From positions 2,728,001 to 2,792,000 of the forward strand of contig NZ_VFNL01000001.1 of the NCBI RefSeq assembly GCF_006715565.1: a DNA stretch of 64,000 nt. Reading direction: 5' to 3'. Position 1 is the stretch's first letter. Every line of letters begins with the position of its first letter. Below, piece after piece: positions 27,836 through 36,274 of this stretch. The position numbers were made by a program, and so were the translations under genes. Below the pieces are notes generated by a model that did not search any database, had not been told where the DNA came from, and saw only the letters and a list, made by a program, of their open reading frames with translations. This DNA is from Microbacterium sp. SLBN-154 (GTDB lineage Bacteria > Actinomycetota > Actinomycetes > Actinomycetales > Microbacteriaceae).

Positions 27836-28641
27836 CCGTCCTCGAATTCGACGCCGTCACCAAGCGCTACGCCGTGCGCGGCGCCGGGCAGATCACCGCC
27901 CTGGACGATGTCAGCTTCCGGCTGGAGTCGGGCCGGACGATCGGCCTGGTCGGCCAATCCGGCAGCGGCAAGTCGACGATCGCGAAGATCCTCACCCAGC
28001 TCGAGACGCCGACGAGCGGCGAGGTGCGCCTGGACGGGCGGCCGATCCCGCGCCGCGGACGCGCGCTTCGCGCGTACCGTCAACAGCTGCGCATGGTGTT
28101 CCAGGACCCCTTCGCCTCCCTGAACCCCTACCACTCCATCCGCTACCACCTCCAGCGGCCGCTGCGCCTGCACGAGGTCGTGCCCGCCGGTGAGGTCGAC
28201 AGCGAGGTGCGCCGCCTGCTGGATCGGGTGCGGCTGGACCCGGATGCCGTCATCGACCGGCGCCCGCACGAGCTCTCGGGGGGTCAGCGTCAGCGCGTCG
28301 CCATCGCCCGGGCGCTGGCGTCGCGCCCGAAGCTGCTCGTCGCCGACGAGCCCGTCTCGATGCTCGACGTCTCCATCCGCCTCGGCGTGCTGAACCTCCT
28401 CGCCGACCTCCAGCGCGAGGAGGGGCTCGGCGTGCTCTACATCACGCACGACCTGGCCACGGCACGCCACTTCAGCGACGAGATCCTCGTCCTCAACCAC
28501 GGACGCGTCGTCGAGCGGGGCGACGCCGACGAGGTCATCCTGCGCCCGCAGCATCCGTACACACGCGAGCTGCTGGCGGCTTCCCCCGATCCCGACACCT
28601 TCTTCGGTGTGGCATCCGGCATCCACGGAGGTGCGCAATGA
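27832..28641 (+). CDS. Opp/Dpp-type ABC transporter ATP-binding protein (second)
   Basis: 269 residues, DppF/OppF type. Walker A GQSGSGKST, Q-loop MVFQDPFASLNPYHSI, signature LSGGQRQRVAIARAL, Walker B LLVADEPVSML and H-loop YITHDLATA are all intact. It pairs with the product of 27011 to form the heterodimeric motor of the importer. Overlaps of 4 nt with the genes on both sides show a tightly coupled operon. Confidence 0.92.
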   Translation: MTVLEFDAVTKRYAVRGAGQITALDDVSFRLESGRTIGLVGQSGSGKSTIAKILTQLETPTSGEVRLDGRPIPRRGRALRAYRQQLRMVFQDPFASLNPYHSIRYHLQRPLRLHEVVPAGEVDSEVRRLLDRVRLDPDAVIDRRPHELSGGQRQRVAIARALASRPKLLVADEPVSMLDVSIRLGVLNLLADLQREEGLGVLYITHDLATARHFSDEILVLNHGRVVERGDADEVILRPQHPYTRELLAASPDPDTFFGVASGIHGGAQ

Positions 28642-29741
28642 CCGCGGTCCAGCCTCAGATCCCGACCGACGCGGGTGACCCGGCAGGCGATTCCGCCGCC
28701 GATGCGGTCACCCAGGGCACCACGGCGACCGTCGCCGAGGCCTCAGGGCCGCGGATCCCCTGGCGCTTCCTCGGCGGACGGGCCGTCTTCTACCTGTTCA
28801 CCCTATGGGCGGCGATCACGATCAACTTCTTCCTGCCGCGCCTGATGAAAGGCGATGCGGTCACCCAGTACCTCGCCCGCAACCGCAACATCAGCCCGGA
28901 AGCCGCGGAGGCCCTCCGCTCGCTGCTGGGGCTGGACACCGACAAGAGCCTGTGGCAGCAGTACCTCGACTACTGGGGCCTTCTGCTGCGGGGCGACCTG
29001 GGAGTCTCCCTCCTGCACGGGCTCCGACCGGTGACGGAGGTCATCGGTCAGGCCCTCCCCTGGACGATCGGGCTCGTCGGATTCGCCACGATCATCTCGT
29101 TCGCGATCGGGACGATCGGCGGCGCGATCGTGGGCTGGCGCCGGGGCAGCCGGATGGACGGCCTCATCCCGATCACCACGTTCCTCAGCACCATCCCCTA
29201 CTTCTGGCTGGGACTGCTGGCGATCGCCGTCTTCTCGGTGAACCTCGGCTGGTTCCCGATCGGCAAGGCCTACGGCGTCGGGATCTCACCCGAGTGGTCG
29301 CCGGAATTCATCGGCCAGGTCATCCACCATGGGACCCTGCCGGCCGTCACGATCATCATCGCCTCGCTGGGCGGATGGATGCTCGGCATGCGCAACATGA
29401 TGCTGACCGTCCTCGACGAGGACTACATCACCGTCGCACAGGCGAAGGGCATGACGAACCGCCGCGTGCTGTGGGGCTACGCGGCGCGCAACGCCGTGCT
29501 GCCGCAGGTGCAGAGCTTCGCGCTGTCGATCGGCTTCATCGTCGGCGGCACCATCGTCATGGAGATGGTCTTCAGCTACCCGGGCGTCGGGAAGCTGCTG
29601 CTGGATGCGACCAACGCCAAGGACTACGCCCTCATGCAAGGGGTCTTCCTCGTGCTCACGATCTCGGTCCTGCTGGCCAACCTGCTCGCCGACCTCGCCT
29701 ACGCATTCCTCGACCCGCGCACGCGCCAGACGGAGGCCTGA
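28638..29741 (+). CDS. Opp/Dpp-type ABC transporter permease (B-type)
   Basis: 367 residues. A polar N-terminus of about 45 residues, longer than usual, precedes the first membrane segment (FYLFTLWAAITINFFLPRLM). Six segments follow with the EAA coupling loop AKGMTNRRVLWGYAARNAVLPQVQ facing the ATPases. FSYPGVGKLLLDA is the typical DppB C-terminal signature. It forms the membrane channel with the C-type permease encoded 3 nt downstream. Confidence 0.92.
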   Translation: MTAVQPQIPTDAGDPAGDSAADAVTQGTTATVAEASGPRIPWRFLGGRAVFYLFTLWAAITINFFLPRLMKGDAVTQYLARNRNISPEAAEALRSLLGLDTDKSLWQQYLDYWGLLLRGDLGVSLLHGLRPVTEVIGQALPWTIGLVGFATIISFAIGTIGGAIVGWRRGSRMDGLIPITTFLSTIPYFWLGLLAIAVFSVNLGWFPIGKAYGVGISPEWSPEFIGQVIHHGTLPAVTIIIASLGGWMLGMRNMMLTVLDEDYITVAQAKGMTNRRVLWGYAARNAVLPQVQSFALSIGFIVGGTIVMEMVFSYPGVGKLLLDATNAKDYALMQGVFLVLTISVLLANLLADLAYAFLDPRTRQTEA

Positions 29742-29744
29742 ACA

Positions 29745-30806
29745 ATGGATGCTCCCGACAACCGCCCCGCGGCGGCAGAGCCGACCTTCGGCTCCAAGCT
29801 CGCCTCGGCCTTCGCGATGTTCCGCAATCGGAAATCGATCGCGGGCCTGGCGATCCTCGGCTTCTTCGTGCTCGTCGCCGTCTTCGCCGACGTGCTCGCG
29901 CCCTACTCCCCCACGGCCGTCGACAACAGTGCGCGGTTCCAGCCCCCGTCGGCGGAGCACTGGCTGGGAACGACCCACATCGGTGAGGACGTCCTCAGCC
30001 AGGTCATCCACGGGACGCGCGGCGTCATCGTGGTCGGCTTCCTGGCAGCGCTCATGGCCACGCTCATCGCCGTCGTCATCGGCGTCATCGCCGGTTACGT
30101 CCGCGGATGGCGGAGCGAAAGCCTGTCCGCCCTGACCAACGTCTTCCTGGTGATCCCTGGACTTCCTCTCATCATCATCGTCGCCTCAATGTTCGACGAC
30201 CCCCCGCTGGCGGTGATCGCCGCCGTCCTCGGCATCACGGGATGGGCGTGGGGGGCCCGCGTCCTGCGCGCCCAGACGATGTCGCTGCGCAACCGCGACT
30301 TCATCCAGGCGGCACGGGCGAACGGCGAGCCGCTGCGTCGCATCATCACCGTCGAGATGCTGCCGAACCTGATGGCGCTCATCGCCGCGAGCTTCGTCGG
30401 CACCGTCACCGCCGCGATCCTCGCCCTGACCACGCTGTCCTACATCGGGGTCATCCCGGTGACGACGTATAACTGGGGCACGATCCTCAACTGGGCGTCC
30501 GCGCAGGGAGCCTTCCGACAGAACCAGTGGTGGTGGTACCTGCCGCCCGGGCTGTGCATCGCCGCGATCGGCGTCGCACTCTCGCTGATCAACTTCGGCA
30601 TCGACGAGTACGTCAACCCCCGGCTCCGCTCGGCGGGCGAACGGGCCCGTGCGATGAAGAAGAAGGGCATGAACGTCAACGACACCGTGACGGTCGTCCG
30701 CCCCGCATCCGCGCAGCCCGAAACGCGTCCCGCCCACGCATCCGTCCCTGCATCCGCAACCGTCCCCGCTTCCGCATCCGCTTCCGCATCCGAGGAGAAC
30801 CCGTGA
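29745..30806 (+). CDS. Opp/Dpp-type ABC transporter permease (C-type)
   Basis: 353 residues. The N-terminal OppC-type segment FRNRKSIAGLAILGFFVLVAVFADVLAPYSP is followed by WLGTTHIGEDVLSQVIHGTR, six membrane segments and the EAA loop (RAQTMSLRNRDFIQAARANGEPLRRIITVEMLPN). The last 40 residues are a low-complexity cytoplasmic tail rich in Ala, Ser, Pro and Val, encoded by near repeats of gcatccgcttcc; this tail is unusual for the family. The stop overlaps the GH3 start by 4 nt (GTGA). Confidence 0.9.
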   Translation: MDAPDNRPAAAEPTFGSKLASAFAMFRNRKSIAGLAILGFFVLVAVFADVLAPYSPTAVDNSARFQPPSAEHWLGTTHIGEDVLSQVIHGTRGVIVVGFLAALMATLIAVVIGVIAGYVRGWRSESLSALTNVFLVIPGLPLIIIVASMFDDPPLAVIAAVLGITGWAWGARVLRAQTMSLRNRDFIQAARANGEPLRRIITVEMLPNLMALIAASFVGTVTAAILALTTLSYIGVIPVTTYNWGTILNWASAQGAFRQNQWWWYLPPGLCIAAIGVALSLINFGIDEYVNPRLRSAGERARAMKKKGMNVNDTVTVVRPASAQPETRPAHASVPASATVPASASASASEENP

Positions 30807-33100
30807 CCACCGCCGACATCGCCGCCCCGCTCTATCTCGATGCGGCACGGCCGGTGGCCGAACGCATCGCCGATCTGCTGTCGCGCATGACGGTGGAGGA
30901 GAAGATCGGGCAGATGATGCAGCTCGACGCGCGTGACGACATCGAGGACCAGGTCCTCCGGCGCCACGTGGGATCGATCCTGCACGCCTCACCCGAACGG
31001 CTGCTGCGCGCACACGACCTCGTCGCGCAGACCCGGCTGGGCATTCCGCTCCTCGTCGGCGAGGACTGCATCCACGGCCACTCCTTCTTCGAGGGTGCGA
31101 CGATCTTCCCGACCCAGCTGGGAATGGCCGCGTCGTGGGACACCGAGCTGGTGGAGCAGATCGCCCGCGCGACTGCCGAGGAGGTCTCGGCCACCGGAGT
31201 CCACTGGACGTTCTCGCCGGTGCTGTGCATCGCGCGCGACCTGCGGTGGGGACGGGTCGGCGAGACCTTCGGCGAGGACCCCTTCCTCATCGGTGAGCTG
31301 GCGTCGGCGATGGTGCGCGGATATCAGGGCAACGGGCTGGCCGATGAGACGGCGATCCTGGCGACGGCGAAGCACTTCGCCGGGTACTCCGAGACGCAGG
31401 GCGGACGCGACGCAAGCGAGGCCGACATCTCCCGACGGAAGCTCCGGTCCTGGTTCCTGCCTCCCTTCGAACGCGTGGCGAAGGAGGGATGCCGCACCTT
31501 CATGCTCGGCTATCAGAGCACCGACGGCGTTCCGATCACGATCAACGACTGGCTTCTCAGCGACGTCCTGCGCGGCGAATGGGGCTATACCGGCACGCTC
31601 ATCACGGACTGGGACAACGTGGGGCGGATGGTCTGGGAGCAGCGCGTGCAGCCCGACTACGCCCACGCCGCCGCGGCGGCGGTCAGGGCCGGGAACGACA
31701 TGATCATGACGACCCCGGGCTTCTTCGACGGAGCACGCGAGGCCATCGAGCGGGGGCTCCTCACCGAGTCCGACCTCGACCCCGCGGTGGCGCGCATCCT
31801 GCTGCTGAAGTTCGAGTTCGGCCTGTTCGAGAATCCCCGCCGCCCCGACCGCGCGCGCATCGAGGCGTCGGTCGGGAGCACACCGCACGCCGCCCTGAAC
31901 CTCGAAGCGGCCCGCCGTTCGCTGGTCCTGCTTCGCAACGACGGGACACTTCCCCTGCTGCCCGACTCCTCAGCCGACGACACCGGCCGCGCGCGGGATC
32001 ACGCCGCGCCCCGGCGGATCGCGGTCCTCGGCCCCCTCGCCGACGACGCGCAGACCCAGCTCGGTGACTGGGCGGGGTCGTCGGGACAGGCGGACTGGCT
32101 CCCCGACGGACACCTCCGGGAGATGATCACCACGGTGCTGGATGGGATGACCCGGGTCGCCCCGGAGTCGTGGGTCATCGAAAGCGCGGAGGGCGCCCGC
32201 ATCCTGAGCCTGGAGGAAGACCCCGCGGGGGCGTTCTTCCCCGACGGACAGCCGCGCCCGCAGGTGGTCGTGCCGGCCGAGCCCGACCCGGCGCTGATCG
32301 CCGACGCCGTGGCCGCCGCGCGCCGCGCCGATCTGGCGGTGGTCGTGGTCGGCGACCGGATCGAGCTGGTCGGCGAGGGTCGCTCCACGGCGACGCTGGA
32401 GCTCATCGGAGCCCAGGTGGCACTGCTCGACGCGGTCGCTGCGACCGGCACCCCGTTCGTCGTGGTCCTCCTCGCCTCCAAGCCCCTCGTCCTGCCGCCC
32501 GCGGTCGAGCGGGCCGCCGCGCTGATCTGGGCCGCGAGTCCGGGCATGGAAGGCGGCCGTGCCATCGCCGAGGTGATCCTGGGGCTCACCGAGCCGACCG
32601 GTCGCCTGCCGATCTCGTTCGCCCGCCACGCCGGACAGCAGCCCACCTACTACAACCAGATCCGCGGCCAGCACGGCGACCGGTACGCCGACCTCACGCA
32701 GAGCCCCGCGTTCGTCTTCGGCGAGGGCCTGTCGTACACGAGCGTCGACTACGACGATCTGCGCATCACCGAGTCCGAGGTCGGGCCGACCGACGTCGTC
32801 CGCGCGCAGGTGCGGGTGACCAACAGCGGCGACCGCCCCACCCGTGAGACCGTTCAGGTGTACGTGCGCGATCGCGTCACCTCGGTGAGCTGGGCCGATC
32901 GCGAGCTCAAGGCCTACCGGCGCGTGGACCTGGCACCGGGCGAGTCGCGCGAGGTGTCGTGGGAGCTTCCGGTCTCAGCGTGCAGCCTGGTGGACGCGCG
33001 CGGCGAGCGGCGGGTCGAGGCGGGCGAGTTCGACCTGCTGGTCGGACCGTCCTCGCGCGAGGATCATCTGCTCTCGGCGACCTTCACCGTCACGGAGTGA
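30803..33100 (+). CDS. Glycoside hydrolase family 3 beta-glucosidase/beta-xylosidase
   Basis: 765 residues from GTG 30803, which overlaps the permease stop; GAGGAGAAC precedes it. No signal peptide, so it cleaves imported substrate in the cytoplasm. The N-terminal barrel contains KHFAGYSETQGGRDASEADIS (substrate binding) and the nucleophile D269 in LITDWDNVG. The alpha/beta sandwich (RSLVLLRNDGTLPLLP ... VVVGDRIELVGEGRS) and a C-terminal FnIII-like domain (VTNSGDRPTRETVQVYVRD) complete a full-length enzyme. Being last in the operon ties the transporter to a beta-glycoside. Glucosidase and xylosidase activities cannot be told apart here. Confidence 0.9.
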   Translation: MTTADIAAPLYLDAARPVAERIADLLSRMTVEEKIGQMMQLDARDDIEDQVLRRHVGSILHASPERLLRAHDLVAQTRLGIPLLVGEDCIHGHSFFEGATIFPTQLGMAASWDTELVEQIARATAEEVSATGVHWTFSPVLCIARDLRWGRVGETFGEDPFLIGELASAMVRGYQGNGLADETAILATAKHFAGYSETQGGRDASEADISRRKLRSWFLPPFERVAKEGCRTFMLGYQSTDGVPITINDWLLSDVLRGEWGYTGTLITDWDNVGRMVWEQRVQPDYAHAAAAAVRAGNDMIMTTPGFFDGAREAIERGLLTESDLDPAVARILLLKFEFGLFENPRRPDRARIEASVGSTPHAALNLEAARRSLVLLRNDGTLPLLPDSSADDTGRARDHAAPRRIAVLGPLADDAQTQLGDWAGSSGQADWLPDGHLREMITTVLDGMTRVAPESWVIESAEGARILSLEEDPAGAFFPDGQPRPQVVVPAEPDPALIADAVAAARRADLAVVVVGDRIELVGEGRSTATLELIGAQVALLDAVAATGTPFVVVLLASKPLVLPPAVERAAALIWAASPGMEGGRAIAEVILGLTEPTGRLPISFARHAGQQPTYYNQIRGQHGDRYADLTQSPAFVFGEGLSYTSVDYDDLRITESEVGPTDVVRAQVRVTNSGDRPTRETVQVYVRDRVTSVSWADRELKAYRRVDLAPGESREVSWELPVSACSLVDARGERRVEAGEFDLLVGPSSREDHLLSATFTVTE

Positions 33101-33128
33101 CGTCGTCTCCGGCGCCGGCCCCGGGCGC

Positions 33129-33695
33129 TCAGTCGTCCTGGGGGTCGGCGTCGTCTTCGGAGTCGGCGTCGTCCGCCTCGTCCTCTTCGTCGGCTTCCTC
33201 GGCGAGCTCGTCGATGTCGACGCCGTCGAGATCACCCGCGTGGAGGATGGGCGACCCGTCCTCGTCGAAATCCGTGGCGTCCAGGTCATCGAGGTCGTCG
33301 ACATCGGCGTCGTCGTCGAAGTCGGCCTCGTCGTCATCGTCCTCGTCGGCGTCGTCGTCACCGTCGGCGGCGGCCGCCTGGGCGGCCTGGTACTCCGCCA
33401 GGCGCACCGCCCACGGAACCCACTCGGGGGCGAGCAGCGCGCCGTCGCCGGGGAGCAGTTCCACCTCGAGCACGGTCGGCTCGGCATCCTCGACGCGGGC
33501 GAGGCTGACGGTCCAGAACCACCCCGGATACCCGTTGAGGCGGTTCTCGAACCGGAGTGAGACGACCCCGTCGTCTTCGACCCGCACATCGGCGGGCTCG
33601 CCGATCGTGTCGGCCGGCGTGATCTCGCGAAGTGCCGCGAGTGCGAGGTCGTGAGCCTCGAGCAGCCGGGGGTCGGCCTCAGGCTTCGAAGTCAT
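33129..33695 (-). CDS. DUF3027 protein with long acidic tail
   Basis: 188 residues from ATG 33695; the start lies inside the end of the upstream cold-shock gene (17-nt overlap). The folded part, residues 1-110, reads LLEAHDLALAALREITPADTIGEP...NGYPGWFWTVSLARV...LPGDGALLAPEWVPWAVRLAEYQ, matching DUF3027, an actinobacterial family found beside cold-shock-domain genes. The last 75 residues are mostly Asp and Glu, a disordered polyanion that could mimic nucleic acid. Function unknown; coupling to the cold-shock gene suggests work in RNA or translation control. Confidence 0.85.
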   Translation of the reverse strand: MTSKPEADPRLLEAHDLALAALREITPADTIGEPADVRVEDDGVVSLRFENRLNGYPGWFWTVSLARVEDAEPTVLEVELLPGDGALLAPEWVPWAVRLAEYQAAQAAAADGDDDADEDDDDEADFDDDADVDDLDDLDATDFDEDGSPILHAGDLDGVDIDELAEEADEEDEADDADSEDDADPQDD

Positions 33696-34062
33696 CGGCG
33701 ACCTTGCGGAGGACGGCGGCGACCTTCTTCGACTGCGGGGAGCTGGGGTAGCGGCCGCGGCGCAGATCGGCGCCGATGCCATCGAGCAGCTTCACCAGGT
33801 CCTCGACGATGACAGCCATGTCGTCGGCGGGTTTGCGTGACCGCTTCGCAAGGCTCACCGGTGCCTCCAGCACCCGCACCGAGAGAGCCTGCAGACCGCG
33901 ACGGCCGTCCGCGACGCCGAACTCCACGCGCGCACCGGGCTTGGGTGCCGCCGAGCCCGCGGGGAGCGCGGTGGCGTGCAGGAACACGTCCTGGCCCTCA
34001 TCGGTGGTGATGAAGCCGAAACCCTTCTCCTCGTCGTAGAACCTGACCTTGCCGGTGGGCAT
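33679..34062 (-). CDS. Cold-shock-domain protein with C-terminal extension
   Basis: 127 residues from ATG 34062. The first 67 residues form a cold-shock OB fold with RNP1-like KGFGFITT and RNP2-like DVFLHATAL, though the start (MPTGKVRFYDEEKG) replaces the usual KWFN. The remainder is a basic, helical extension (KRSRKPADDMAVIVEDLVKLLDGIGADLRRGRYPSSPQSKKVAAVLRKVADDFEA) absent from small CspA proteins. It should bind single-stranded RNA or DNA. It overlaps the DUF3027 gene, a pairing seen elsewhere in actinobacteria. Confidence 0.88.
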   Translation of the reverse strand: MPTGKVRFYDEEKGFGFITTDEGQDVFLHATALPAGSAAPKPGARVEFGVADGRRGLQALSVRVLEAPVSLAKRSRKPADDMAVIVEDLVKLLDGIGADLRRGRYPSSPQSKKVAAVLRKVADDFEA

Positions 34063-34201
34063 GAGACCTCGCTGAAATCGGTGCCTGCGTGGCGCGGGCA
34101 TGACGGATGACGGGCAAAGTTGCGCCCTCCCCCAGCCTACGCGGGCGCGCGCGGGCTCGTCACCGCGACGCCTGCGATCTCCGCTGCGGGAGCGCACCCG
34201 A

Positions 34202-34207
34202 TAGGCT
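34202..34207 (+). promoter_or_regulatory. -10 box TAGGCT, near-leaderless promoter
   Basis: TAGGCT ends 8 nt before the ATG at 34216, so the mRNA leader would be only a few bases or absent. Confidence 0.4.
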
Positions 34208-34215
34208 GAGCCACG

Positions 34216-34482
34216 ATGAGCACGCCGACTTCGAACGCCGACCTTCCGGTGCGGCGGATCGACCGCATCCTGGCCTTCATGTCGCTGGGACTGATTCTGC
34301 TGTCGATCGTGTGCTTCCTGGCCATCATGATCGGTTCGGCAGCCGGCGCGGAGATGTCCGGCGGCATCTGGCCCACGATCGGTGTCATCGTCTGGATCGC
34401 GCCGCCTCTGGCGTTCGTGCTGATGCTGACGGTTCTCATCATGAGCTTCGTGCGAAGGGCGCGGGCCAACCGGGCAGGGTGA
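34216..34482 (+). CDS. Small two-segment membrane protein
   Basis: 88 residues with two hydrophobic segments (residues 18-38, FMSLGLILLSIVCFLAIMIG, and 52-78, TIGVIVWIAPPLAFVLMLTVLIMSFV) and a basic C-terminus (RRARANRAG). No family function is known to me. It overlaps the helicase-associated gene by 1 nt (TGATG), so the two are co-translated. It resembles the 56-residue frame at 10202 in its first segment. Confidence 0.75.
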   Translation: MSTPTSNADLPVRRIDRILAFMSLGLILLSIVCFLAIMIGSAAGAEMSGGIWPTIGVIVWIAPPLAFVLMLTVLIMSFVRRARANRAG

Positions 34483-36215
34483 TGGCTTCCGACGAGCGCG
34501 CCCTCGCGACGTGGCTCGCGGGTCGCGACGACCGCGAGCTCGCCGACATCTTCCTGGCCCGGGGTGTGTCCCCCTCGGCGCCCTGGAAGGACTTCTTCGA
34601 CGCCGCAGACGCACTGCTGGAGAAGACGTCGGTCGATCGCGCGATGATCCACCTCACGCGGGGTGAGCTGATCGCCCTGGCGGCGACGGTCGACGGCAGG
34701 CCCCTCCCCGCGTCGGCGACCCCACCGTCGGCGCGACTGGCGCTCACGGGCGACGACGGCGCCCCGTGGCATCCCGTGCTCAGCGCCCTCCGTGACATCC
34801 GCGCGCAGTTCCCCGACGCCTTCGAACCGGTGGAGGGTGAGATCGAGCCCGCGCCGGCGTCGGAGGAGGAGACCCTCGCTGCGGCCGAGCGCGTGTTCGC
34901 GACCGTCGGATCGCTCGCCGATGTCCTCGTGGCCGCGTCGCACGCGCCGCTCGCGCGCATCACCTCGGGCGGCGTCAGTGCCGCCGACCGACGGAAGCTC
35001 CTCGACGCCGGGGCGCTCGGCGAGTCCGATGAGCTCGACGACATCGTCGGGGCGGCCGCGGCGGCGGGCCTGCTCACGTCGAGCGGACGCGACTGGACGG
35101 TCTCCGACTCCGGTGCGAGGTGGCTGGAGGCCTCGACCCCCGAGCGTTGGCGGCTCGTCGTGACCGGGTTCCGTGATGCCCTGCCGTCCGGCGTGCGCAC
35201 TCCGAGCGGCGGCTACCTTCCGGTGTCGGCGTGGACGAGACGCTATCCGCTCGACGCGGAGTGGGAGCGCCGCTCCGAGGGCCTCGCACGCATCGCGCTG
35301 CAGTGGGGTCTCCTCACCCCCGATTCCCGTGAGCCGGCGTGGGCGACGTCGCTCCGCCACGGCGACGACCCGCAGACCGACGAACTGACGCGGCACCTCC
35401 CCGCCGAGATCGACCGCGTGTACCTCCAGGCAGACCTGACGGCCATCGCCCCGGGCCCCCTGGCCCCGCGCCTGGAGCTGCGACTGCGCCGGCTGGCCGC
35501 TCGCGAATCGCGGGCGCAGGCCTCGACCTATCGGTTCACCGCGGAGTCGCTGACCGCGGGGCTCACCGAGGGCGAGACCGCCGAGTCGATCCGCGAGTTC
35601 CTCACCGCTCTCTCCCTCACGGGCCTTCCGCAGCCGCTCGGCTACCTGATCGACAGCACCGCGGCCCGGCACGGCCTCATCAGGGTGAGGACCGACGCAG
35701 CGACACAGCGCACGATGGTCGAAAGCGGCGATCCCTCGCTCCTCGACGCCGTCTCGGTCGATCAGGGGCTGCGCGCCCTCGGCCTCGTCGCCGACGGCGC
35801 GGCCCTGACGACGGGCGTCTCGCAGGAGACGGTGGCCTGGGCCCTCAGCGACGCCCGGTATCCCGTGGTCTCCGTCGGCGACGACGGCCGCCCCGTGGTG
35901 CTGCGTCATCGGGTTCGTCCGAGCTCCGATCGTCCCGAAGCGCCGGCCGAGCCGCACGCGGCCCTCATCCGGGTGCTGCGCGGATCTCACGGCGATGACG
36001 CCGAGAACGCCTGGCTCGAACGCGAGATCGTCCAGGCGGTGCGCAGCCGCGCCGTCATCGATGTCGTCGTCCGCATGCCCGACGGGGCCGAACGCACCTT
36101 CACCCTGGAGGCGACCGGATTCGGCGGCGGCCGGCTCCGCGGCCGCGATCAGTCGAGCGACGTCGAACGCACCCTTCCGCTCTCGCACGTGGTCACCGTC
36201 CGCAGCGTGGCCTGA
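34482..36215 (+). CDS. Helicase-associated domain protein (XPB partner)
   Basis: 577 residues from ATG 34482. It matches actinobacterial proteins annotated as helicase-associated or XPB/Ssl2 N-terminal domain proteins: LATWLAGRDDRELADIFLARGVSPSAPWKDFFDAADALL at the N-terminus, winged-helix-like repeats in the middle, and LPAEIDRVYLQADLTAIAPGPLAPRLELRLRRLAARESRAQASTYRFTAESL in the C-terminal half, which is the most conserved block of the family. There is no ATPase motif. It directly precedes the XPB helicase gene; mycobacteria keep the same pair, which argues for a shared DNA-repair role. Confidence 0.85.
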   Translation: MASDERALATWLAGRDDRELADIFLARGVSPSAPWKDFFDAADALLEKTSVDRAMIHLTRGELIALAATVDGRPLPASATPPSARLALTGDDGAPWHPVLSALRDIRAQFPDAFEPVEGEIEPAPASEEETLAAAERVFATVGSLADVLVAASHAPLARITSGGVSAADRRKLLDAGALGESDELDDIVGAAAAAGLLTSSGRDWTVSDSGARWLEASTPERWRLVVTGFRDALPSGVRTPSGGYLPVSAWTRRYPLDAEWERRSEGLARIALQWGLLTPDSREPAWATSLRHGDDPQTDELTRHLPAEIDRVYLQADLTAIAPGPLAPRLELRLRRLAARESRAQASTYRFTAESLTAGLTEGETAESIREFLTALSLTGLPQPLGYLIDSTAARHGLIRVRTDAATQRTMVESGDPSLLDAVSVDQGLRALGLVADGAALTTGVSQETVAWALSDARYPVVSVGDDGRPVVLRHRVRPSSDRPEAPAEPHAALIRVLRGSHGDDAENAWLEREIVQAVRSRAVIDVVVRMPDGAERTFTLEATGFGGGRLRGRDQSSDVERTLPLSHVVTVRSVA

Positions 36216-36260
36216 GCCCCGGCGCCCCACCCTGGCGGGACCGTCTCCCCGCCGCACCGG

Positions 36261-36266
36261 TAGACT
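36261..36266 (+). promoter_or_regulatory. -10 box TAGACT, near-leaderless promoter of the XPB helicase gene
   Basis: TAGACT ends 8 nt before the ATG at 36275, between the helicase-associated gene and the helicase gene. Confidence 0.4.
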
Positions 36267-36274
36267 GGAACGCT

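Noticed and set aside
34137..36257. 706-codon minus-strand frame
   Set aside because: Antisense shadow of the helicase-associated gene in GC-rich DNA; Arg/Gly-rich without domains.
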